Part shown: piece after piece, positions 5,469-10,401 of the stretch
Layout of the letters: the number at the start of each line of letters is the position of its first letter
Position numbering within the stretch: the stretch's first letter is position 1
Assembly (NCBI GenBank): GCA_040255445.1
Contig: JBDZUZ010000138.1
Location: 1 to 10,401 of the forward strand
DNA length: 10,401 bases
Source: JBDZUZ01 sp040255445
GTDB lineage: Bacteria; Planctomycetota; Phycisphaerae; Phycisphaerales; UBA1924
Direction: 5' to 3'
The notes under the pieces: generated by a model
The model's database searches: none
Told to the model about the DNA's origin: nothing
The model's input: only the letters and a program-made list of their open reading frames with translations
Program-made: the position numbers and the translations under genes

Positions 5469-6557
5469 TCAGCGGGTTTGGCTGGAGGGGGCGTTCTTTG
5501 CGGGCGGGCTCATGCGGGGCTGGCGCATGACCGGCTTGGGTGAGCGGTCGGTGTTGTAGACGCCCCAGTGCTTCTCGACCTCGCGGGGATCGGGGCCGCC
5601 CTTCCAGTTCTCATCGAAGGCGGAGAAGTAGAAGTAGGGCACCTTGTTGTGCCTGGCCCAGGTTGTGAACATGTCGTAGTACTTGACCTGCTGGCTTTCG
5701 CCGGGCGTGCCCTTGATGAGGCGCCCCTGCAGCTCTTCATCGGGGTTGTACTGTGTGGCCCAGCCGGTCTCGGTGATGGCGATGGTGTGGCGGGGGTGCA
5801 GGGCCTGGGCTTCGAAGTACTTGCTCTTGAGCCAGGGCAGCGCCTGCTCGAGTTGGTAGCCGGTCCAGAGGCCGTAGCCGTGGAAGCCGATGAAGTCGAT
5901 CTCGCGGGCGACTTCCGCGCTGCGCGGGTCGATCCAGTAGCTCCAGTCGTCGGCGGTGGTGACGGGCTGCTTGATGGCCTTGCGGGTCTGGCGGATGTAA
6001 TTGATGAGGATCTCGGGGGTGACGCGGTGCGCGCTCCACCAGACCTGCGTCTCGTTGCCGATGTTCACGGCGATGACGATATCGGGGTACTCGTTGGCGA
6101 GCTTGATCGCCGCGGCGACCTCAGCGCGGTTCGCATCGAGCTCGTTCTGCACGATGCCGGCGACCTTGCCGTCGGGGCCGAAGGTGACCTCGCCGCCGAT
6201 CCACGCCCCGAGCATGACCTTGATCGGGAGCTTGTGCTCGCGGATCAGGCGGAGGATGTCGGGCGAGACCTTGGCGGAGCCGTAGACGCGGATGAGGGGC
6301 CAGGTCTTCTCGATGATGCGGAGGTCTTCGAGAATCTGGTCGGGGGTGGGCTGGTCACCGTCGGGCGATTGTCCATCGCGGTAGGGGCCGTAGGAGACGC
6401 CGGCGCCGATCCACTTGCTGTTGACCGTGAAGTCGATCGGGCGGTGATCGGCGGGGAGGGGCGTTGGTGTGGGGACGGGGGCCTGCGCGAAGACGCTCGA
6501 GACTGAGAGCACGATCGCGGCGATGGCGGTGAGGAACGCGGCGGGGAGCGCGGTCAT
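5469..6557 (-). CDS. Secreted glycoside hydrolase, GH17-like (beta-1,3-glucanase type)
   Basis: The product is 362 residues. A signal peptide (hydrophobic core to about residue 23, likely cleavage after VFA) is followed by a proline-rich spacer (APVPTPTPLP). The catalytic region is a TIM-barrel like the family GH17 exo-beta-1,3-glucanases and glucanosyltransferases. NIGNE (165-169) supplies the acid/base Glu169 after the fourth strand, and ITETGW (261-266) supplies the nucleophile Glu263. LIRVYGS (88-94), FHGYG (225-229), YFSAFDENWKG (310-320) and HWGVYNTD (330-337) match other conserved strands. The tail is Pro- and Ser-rich. GGAG lies six bases before the ATG at 6555-6557. It lies 102 bp downstream of a secreted esterase gene on the same strand, suggesting joint polysaccharide degradation or cell-surface glucan remodelling. 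Family fit is good; actual linkage specificity is unknown. Confidence 0.82.
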   Translation of the reverse strand: MTALPAAFLTAIAAIVLSVSSVFAQAPVPTPTPLPADHRPIDFTVNSKWIGAGVSYGPYRDGQSPDGDQPTPDQILEDLRIIEKTWPLIRVYGSAKVSPDILRLIREHKLPIKVMLGAWIGGEVTFGPDGKVAGIVQNELDANRAEVAAAIKLANEYPDIVIAVNIGNETQVWWSAHRVTPEILINYIRQTRKAIKQPVTTADDWSYWIDPRSAEVAREIDFIGFHGYGLWTGYQLEQALPWLKSKYFEAQALHPRHTIAITETGWATQYNPDEELQGRLIKGTPGESQQVKYYDMFTTWARHNKVPYFYFSAFDENWKGGPDPREVEKHWGVYNTDRSPKPVMRQPRMSPPAKNAPSSQTR

Positions 6558-6607
6558 AGTCGTCTCCGATGTGTGGGTGATCGGTGAGACGCTATGGCGG
6601 CCGGTGT

Positions 6608-6627
6608 GTTCCGTGCCCGCGCGGAAC
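6608..6627. other. Hairpin between the SGNH esterase and GH17 genes
   Basis: GTTCCG (6608-6613) and CGGAAC (6622-6627) are perfect reverse complements. A T-G and a G-C pair extend the stem inward to a CCCG loop. It lies 50 bp upstream of the GH17 start and 32 bp past the esterase stop. Lacking a U-tract, it may be a processing or 5' leader element rather than a terminator. Confidence 0.45.
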
Positions 6628-6659
6628 GGTGCTGTGCCGCGGATTTCGCAGCGGGGGCC

Positions 6660-7445
6660 TCAGGGCGCGGCCGCGGGCTCGGGCGATGCGGCGAGGATCC
6701 GCTTGATCTCGGGGACGAGCGCGGCGGCCCAGCGGTTGTAGCCGTCTTCGGAGAGGTGGAGGTAGTCGGGCATGATCTCGGCGGGGACAGCGCCGGCGCT
6801 GTCGATGAAGCTGGCGTTGAAATCGGCGTAGTGGAGCCTTGTGTCGGCTTTGCGGCGGTCGGTGATCGCGGCGGCGATGAGGGTGTTGGCGGCGGTGTTG
6901 CGGGTGTGCTGGAGGGACTGCTTGCCGCCGCCGGGGCCGTCGCCGCGGGGGAAGATGGCCTGGACGAGGATGTGGGCTTCTGGGAGCTTTGCGCGCACGG
7001 CATCGACCACCGCGAGGACGCCGGCGGTGATCTCCTCGGCCTCGTGGATGTTGGAGTTGTTGGTCCCGATCATGATGGCGACGAGGCGCGGGGCTTTGCC
7101 GTCTTTGGGCGCGGCGAGGCCTTCGAGGTTGCCGTGCTCGATGCGGTAGAGGACGTGGTGCGTGCAGTCGCCGCCGATGCCGTAATTGACGGCGTTGAGC
7201 GGGGCGAGGTGTTCTTCCCAGGCTTTCTTGCCGGCGGTTTCCCAGCCCTGCGTGATCGAGTCGCCGAGCATGATGATGTCGATGTCGCCTTTCATGGCGG
7301 CTTCCCTGGTGCGGTCGTTGAACTGGGTGTTGCGGGCCTGCCACCAGTCGTTGGGGCGTGGCTCGGGTTTGGTGGCATCGGGGCCGCGGGCGGCGCCGAG
7401 ATTGGAGAGGGAAAGAAGAACCGCCGCGGCGAGGATCTTGAGCAT
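6660..7445 (-). CDS. Secreted SGNH/GDSL-family esterase
   Basis: The product is 261 residues. The N-terminus (MLKILAAAVLLSLSNLGAAR) is a signal peptide. The four SGNH blocks are all present: MLGDSITQGW with nucleophile Ser63 (block I), GIGGD with Gly91 (block II), IGTNN with Asn129 (block III) and PDYLHLSEDGY with Asp227 and His230 (block V). The overall pattern (GDSITQGWE, YGIGGDCT, HLSEDGY) resembles PAF-acetylhydrolase-like esterases, which in environmental bacteria often remove O-acetyl groups from carbohydrates. The ATG at 7443-7445 is used because it begins the signal peptide, although only a weak AGG lies upstream; an open frame reaching back to 7781 has implausible composition. The neighbours MsrBA (59 bp upstream) and GH17 (downstream) are also exported. 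Substrate is not determined by sequence. Confidence 0.87.
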   Translation of the reverse strand: MLKILAAAVLLSLSNLGAARGPDATKPEPRPNDWWQARNTQFNDRTREAAMKGDIDIIMLGDSITQGWETAGKKAWEEHLAPLNAVNYGIGGDCTHHVLYRIEHGNLEGLAAPKDGKAPRLVAIMIGTNNSNIHEAEEITAGVLAVVDAVRAKLPEAHILVQAIFPRGDGPGGGKQSLQHTRNTAANTLIAAAITDRRKADTRLHYADFNASFIDSAGAVPAEIMPDYLHLSEDGYNRWAAALVPEIKRILAASPEPAAAP

Positions 7446-7504
7446 GTGCTCAGAATACCTGCCGCGGCGGTGTGGCGGGGGGCTGTTGTTCTGGGGTGGG
7501 CGGA

Positions 7505-8653
7505 TCAGAGGTCGGGCAGGGCGCAGGAGCCGCCGTGCTTGAGGTGGTAGTCCTGGTGGTACTCCTCGGCCTCGTAGAACTCGCCGGCCTTGGCGACGGG
7601 GTCGAGTTGGGTGACGACCTTGCGGCCCTGGAAGCGCGGGTTGTTGGCCTGCGCGGCGAGGAAATCTTTGGCCTGCTGCAGCTGCGCATCGGTGTTGGCG
7701 AAGATCGCCGAGCGGTACTGCGTGCCGATGTCGGGGCCCTGGCGGTTGAGCTGGGTGGGGTTGTGGAACTTGAAGAACCACTCGAGCAGCTGCGGGTAGG
7801 TGATCACGGCCGGGTCGTAGACGACTTTAACGGTCTCGGCGTGGCCGGTGTTGCCGTTGCAGACCTGCTTGTAGGTGGGGTTCTTGAGCTCGCCGCCCAT
7901 ATAGCCGCTGATCGCGGTCTTCACGCCGGGGAGCTGCTGGAAGCGGTCTTCGACGCCCCAGAAGCAGCCGCCGGCGAAGTAGGCGGTTTCGAGATTGGCG
8001 GGGGTGTTCGCGGCGTTGTTCGGCGACTTCGCCGCGTTCTTCTGATCGGCGACGGGCCTGGCGGCCTCGGGCATGGGCTGGCCGTTCTCGATGAACTCGA
8101 GGGAGACGGAGTTGAGGCAGTAGCGCAGGCCGGTCTTGGTCTGCGGGGCATCATCGAAGACGTGGCCGAGGTGGCCATCGCAGCGGGCGCAGGAGATCTC
8201 GGTGCGGACCATGCCGTAGGCGGTGTCCTTGGTCTCGTGGATGTGGTCTTTGTCGACGGGCTGGAAGAAGCTGGGCCAGCCGGTGCCGGAGTCGAACTTG
8301 GCGTTGCTCGCGAAGAGCGGCAGGCTGCAGAGCTTGCAGAGGTAGACGCCGTCCTTCTTGTTATCGACGAGATTGCCGCAGAAGGCGGGCTCGGTGCCGT
8401 CGTTGAGGAGGACGCGGGCCTCTTCGGGCGTGAGTTTGGCCGCGAGCGTGTTGCGCTTCTCAGTTGAGAGCGGGGTGATGTCGTGGCCGGAGGCGGAGAG
8501 GCGGCGGGAAGTGTCGGCTGTGCTCATAGTGGTTTGATGCATCTGCGTGGGCTGGGTGTTGCCGGGCTGGGGCAGCGTGTTGAGCGCCCGGGAGGACGCC
8601 ACGCCGATGGCGACGCCGATGAGGGCGAGGGCCATGGTTGGGATCGGTTTCAT
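7505..8653 (-). CDS. msrBA: Exported bifunctional methionine sulfoxide reductase, MsrB-MsrA fusion
   Basis: The product is 382 residues. It repairs both stereoisomers of oxidised methionine: MsrB reduces the R form and MsrA the S form. Residues 1-23 form a signal peptide or anchor, so it probably acts outside the cytoplasm. The MsrB domain (about 55-190) has zinc cysteines C106, C109, C155 and C158, SGTGWPSFF (122-130) and catalytic Cys179 in RYCLNS. The usual resolving Cys of SGCGW is Thr124 here; Cys92 (AFCG) is the likely replacement. A Pro/Asn/Ala-rich linker (about 190-222) leads to the MsrA domain. This has GGCFWGVED with catalytic Cys230, GYMGG, CNGNTGHAE, EEYHQDYH and a C-terminal Cys377 as resolving candidate. 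The start at 8653 begins the signal peptide; upstream residues to 8725 look non-coding. A 15-bp palindrome lies upstream at 8694-8708. Confidence 0.95.
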   Translation of the reverse strand: MKPIPTMALALIGVAIGVASSRALNTLPQPGNTQPTQMHQTTMSTADTSRRLSASGHDITPLSTEKRNTLAAKLTPEEARVLLNDGTEPAFCGNLVDNKKDGVYLCKLCSLPLFASNAKFDSGTGWPSFFQPVDKDHIHETKDTAYGMVRTEISCARCDGHLGHVFDDAPQTKTGLRYCLNSVSLEFIENGQPMPEAARPVADQKNAAKSPNNAANTPANLETAYFAGGCFWGVEDRFQQLPGVKTAISGYMGGELKNPTYKQVCNGNTGHAETVKVVYDPAVITYPQLLEWFFKFHNPTQLNRQGPDIGTQYRSAIFANTDAQLQQAKDFLAAQANNPRFQGRKVVTQLDPVAKAGEFYEAEEYHQDYHLKHGGSCALPDL

Positions 8654-8693
8654 GCGGTGACGGGCTCCGAATCGGTGTGGGCGGCAGGGCCGG

Positions 8694-8708
8694 GCACGCC
8701 GGGCGTGC
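8694..8708. promoter_or_regulatory. 15-bp palindrome upstream of msrBA
   Basis: GCACGCC (8694-8700), one central G, then GGCGTGC (8702-8708) form a perfect odd palindrome 41-55 bases before the msrBA start codon. The half-site GGCACGCC recurs at 8786-8793. Size and position fit an operator, or a leader hairpin if transcription starts further upstream. Confidence 0.45.
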
Positions 8709-8790
8709 GATCTGCTTGGGTCCACATGGATACGACGCCGGAGGGGCGGTGGATGTTTCGGGAATCTGGTAGGTGGTCGGGTGGTGGCAC

Positions 8791-8824
8791 GCCCGCGGGC
8801 TGCCTTTGCGGCCCGTGCGGGCCG
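8791..8824 (-). terminator. Double GC hairpin directly after the GNAT stop, probable terminator region
   Basis: CGGCCC (8809-8814) and GGGCCG (8819-8824) form a perfect stem with a GTGC loop, ending one base from the stop codon of the GNAT gene. A second perfect palindrome, GCCCGCGGGC, lies at 8791-8800. No T-run follows on the minus strand. Its placement between a gene end and a 172-bp gap favours termination. Confidence 0.45.
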
Positions 8825-8825
8825 G

Positions 8826-9329
8826 TCAGTCCGTCTGGGCGAACCTCGTCAGGGCCTCGCCGGCGAGGCGGTGGACGGTCCACTCCGAGAGGGGCTCAGC
8901 GCCGATAGCCCGGTAGACCTTCAGGGCCGGCTCGTTCCAGTCGAGCACGATCCATTCGAAGCGCTCGCAGCCGCGGCCCACTGCGATGCGGGCAAGGTGC
9001 TTGAGCAGGGCCCGGCCGAGGCCCTTGCCGCGTGCTTCGGGCATGACGAAGAGGTCTTCGAGGTAGAGGCCGGGCTTGCCGCGCCAGGTTGAGAAGTTCA
9101 TGAACCAGAGGGCGAAGCCCTGCGGCGCGCCATCGATCTCGCCGATCACGCACTCGGCGGTGGGGCCTCGTCCTAATCCATCGCCGAAGAGGTGCTGATG
9201 CAGTAGTTCCTCGGTAGCGCTGACGGCACCTGGCTCGGCCTTTTCGTACTCGGCGAGCGCAGAAATAAACCCGAGGATGGTGGTGACATCCTCGGGTCTG
9301 GCGTTGCGGATCGAGATGGTGTGCGGCAT
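8826..9329 (-). CDS. GNAT acetyltransferase of the SSAT (diamine acetyltransferase) type
   Basis: The product is 167 residues, the usual length for this subgroup. It transfers an acetyl group from acetyl-CoA to an amine. The acetyl-CoA pyrophosphate loop is PEARGKGLGRALL (97-109). Around it the sequence follows the eukaryotic SSAT/thialysine acetyltransferase pattern: ISALAEYEK (22-30), LYLEDLFVMPE (88-98) and a C-terminal block WIVLDWNEPALKVYRAIGA (126-144). No signal peptide or membrane segment is seen, so it is cytoplasmic. The ATG at 9327-9329 has only a weak upstream purine run but begins the domain properly (HTISIRNARPEDV). It follows the desaturase gene after 46 bp. The acceptor could be a polyamine, thialysine or another small amine; the sequence does not decide. 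Confidence 0.87.
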   Translation of the reverse strand: MPHTISIRNARPEDVTTILGFISALAEYEKAEPGAVSATEELLHQHLFGDGLGRGPTAECVIGEIDGAPQGFALWFMNFSTWRGKPGLYLEDLFVMPEARGKGLGRALLKHLARIAVGRGCERFEWIVLDWNEPALKVYRAIGAEPLSEWTVHRLAGEALTRFAQTD

Positions 9330-9354
9330 GGCCGCAGGGTAGCGAAGAACTGGG

Positions 9355-9370
9355 CGGCCGAGTTAGGCCG
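9355..9370 (-). other. Small hairpin between the desaturase and GNAT genes
   Basis: CGGCC (9355-9359) and GGCCG (9366-9370) form a 5-bp stem with a GAGTTA loop, five bases past the desaturase stop codon. It is too short and lacks a U-tract, so termination is uncertain. Confidence 0.3.
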
Positions 9371-9375
9371 GCGAT

Positions 9376-10401
9376 TCAGGCAGCCAGATCGCTGCGGTCC
9401 GTCGCGGCGTGGCGGATGCGGCGGTGCTTCTTCGCGATTTTGCCAGCCCGCTTGGCTTCCATTCTGTCCTTGCTGGGCAGGCGGATGCCGCGGGTGAGCT
9501 TCAGGAACGACATGGCGCGGATGATGATGTAGGAGAGGTCGAACTGCCACCACGCCAGGCCGTGGCGGGCGGAGGTCGGGAAGGCGTGGTGGTTGTTGTG
9601 CCAGCCCTCGCCCAGCGCGAGCACACCGAAGATCGGGTTGTTGCGGCTGTGGTCGTGGCTGTTGAAGGGCTGCGAGCCCCAGATGTGGCAGGCCGAGTTC
9701 ACCGACCATGTGATGTGGTGCACGACCATCACACGGACGAGCCCGCCCCAGAGCACACCGAGCAACCCGCCGACGACGGTGCCCGTCACCGCCCACGCGA
9801 TCACGCCGGGGATGATCAAACCGAGCGCAACCCAGAGCAGGAAGAACTTGTCGATGAAGACCAGCAGCTTGTCCTTGCGGAGATCGACCGTGTAGCGCTC
9901 GAGGTCGCGGGGGTTGCCCTCGAAGACCCAGCCGACGTGCGAGTGCCACATGCCCTTGAGGAGGCCCTTCACGCCCGATTCGCCGTGCGTGTGCGGCGAG
10001 TGCGGGTCGTGCTCATCATCGCTGTGCTGGTGGTGGCGGCGGTGCATGCCGGTCCACTGGAAGAGCGCTCCCTCGACCGCCATCGAGCCCAGGATGCCCC
10101 AGACCGCGGTCATGATGCGGTTGGTCTCGAAGCTCTTGTGCGTGAAGAGGCGGTGGTAGCCGATCGTGATGCCCAGGCCCGTCAGGATGTACCCGACGAT
10201 CAGCAGCACCAGGTGCACGGGCGCGATGCCCGGGCCCCAGAGGAGCGCGATGCCGGCGATCAGCGCGAGCGGCGGGAGGACGATGGCGACCGCCGCGGCG
10301 ATCCGTGTGCCCAGCGAGGCGGGCTCGATCGCGTGGTGGTCGTGGGCGAGGGGCTCATCGCCGCCGGTGTGGGACTGATCAGAGTTGTCGTGGGGGTGGG
10401 G
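9376..10401 (-). CDS. Membrane fatty acyl desaturase (acyl-CoA Delta9 type), 5' end outside the window
   Basis: 341 residues are visible; the start lies beyond the right edge, since the frame stays open to 10401 with no ATG. It belongs to the integral-membrane di-iron desaturases that introduce a cis double bond into fatty acyl chains, usually at Delta9, adjusting membrane fluidity. All three histidine boxes are present, numbered from the first visible codon: HRLFTH (83-88), HRRHH (120-124) and HNNHH (268-272). Supporting segments are FQWTGMHR, NSACHIWG and LGEGWHNNHHAFP. Transmembrane stretches lie at about 34-56, 60-78, 185-205 and 210-223. The visible N-terminal 25 residues carry six histidines (PHPHD, AHDHH) before the first membrane helix. 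A GTG at 10216-10218 could be misread as a start but would cut off that helix. The C-terminus is basic (KHRRIRH). The GNAT gene follows after 46 bp. Confidence 0.93.
   Translation of the reverse strand, partial: PHPHDNSDQSHTGGDEPLAHDHHAIEPASLGTRIAAAVAIVLPPLALIAGIALLWGPGIAPVHLVLLIVGYILTGLGITIGYHRLFTHKSFETNRIMTAVWGILGSMAVEGALFQWTGMHRRHHQHSDDEHDPHSPHTHGESGVKGLLKGMWHSHVGWVFEGNPRDLERYTVDLRKDKLLVFIDKFFLLWVALGLIIPGVIAWAVTGTVVGGLLGVLWGGLVRVMVVHHITWSVNSACHIWGSQPFNSHDHSRNNPIFGVLALGEGWHNNHHAFPTSARHGLAWWQFDLSYIIIRAMSFLKLTRGIRLPSKDRMEAKRAGKIAKKHRRIRHAATDRSDLAA

Noticed and set aside
5568..6506. A 312-codon plus-strand frame opposite the GH17 gene
   Set aside because: It has antisense-type composition (Leu, Val, Asp, Gly) with no domain, while the minus strand has both catalytic glutamates and a signal peptide.
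7472..8467. A 331-codon plus-strand frame opposite msrBA
   Set aside because: It is a shadow of the MsrB-MsrA reading frame, with repetitive Gly/Val/Leu/Glu composition.

Overview
The window is GC-rich, gene-dense bacterial chromosome with nine complete protein genes and one gene cut by the right edge. I saw no tRNA, rRNA, CRISPR array or insertion sequence. The gene set suggests a planctomycete, most likely of the class Phycisphaerae: a class III fructose-1,6-bisphosphatase, a DUF2959 lipoprotein, a fused MsrB-MsrA, a secreted GH17 hydrolase and SGNH esterase, and a lipoprotein joining a phosphatase to a cytochrome c'-like domain. That assignment is inferred from gene content and base composition, not from a marker gene.

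Layout. Positions 1-246 are non-coding and hold a short tandem repeat and three hairpins. On the minus strand follow a DedA-family membrane protein (247-852) and a class III FBPase (890-2890), 37 bp apart and probably co-transcribed with FBPase first. A divergent intergenic region (2891-3122) carries three inverted repeats, two of them in the FBPase leader. Two plus-strand lipoprotein genes follow: DUF2959 (3123-3797) and the phosphatase/cytochrome c'-like fusion (3912-4910). From 4986 to the right edge everything is on the minus strand. In order of transcription these are a fatty acyl desaturase (9376 to beyond 10401), an SSAT-like GNAT acetyltransferase (8826-9329), an exported MsrB-MsrA (7505-8653), an SGNH/GDSL esterase (6660-7445), a GH17 glucanase-like hydrolase (5469-6557) and a small six-cysteine protein (4986-5375).

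How the genes may work together. Many products are exported: two lipoproteins, the MsrBA repair enzyme, the esterase and the glucanase, with DedA and the desaturase in membranes. This points to envelope maintenance and extracellular polysaccharide use. The esterase and the GH17 enzyme could act on the same acetylated glucan. FBPase serves gluconeogenesis in the cytoplasm.

The most unusual items are the phosphatase-cytochrome fusion, the six-cysteine protein preceded by a 12-bp hairpin that abuts its ribosome binding site, and the FBPase leader, where one hairpin ends one base before the start codon and an 11-bp hairpin lies just upstream.
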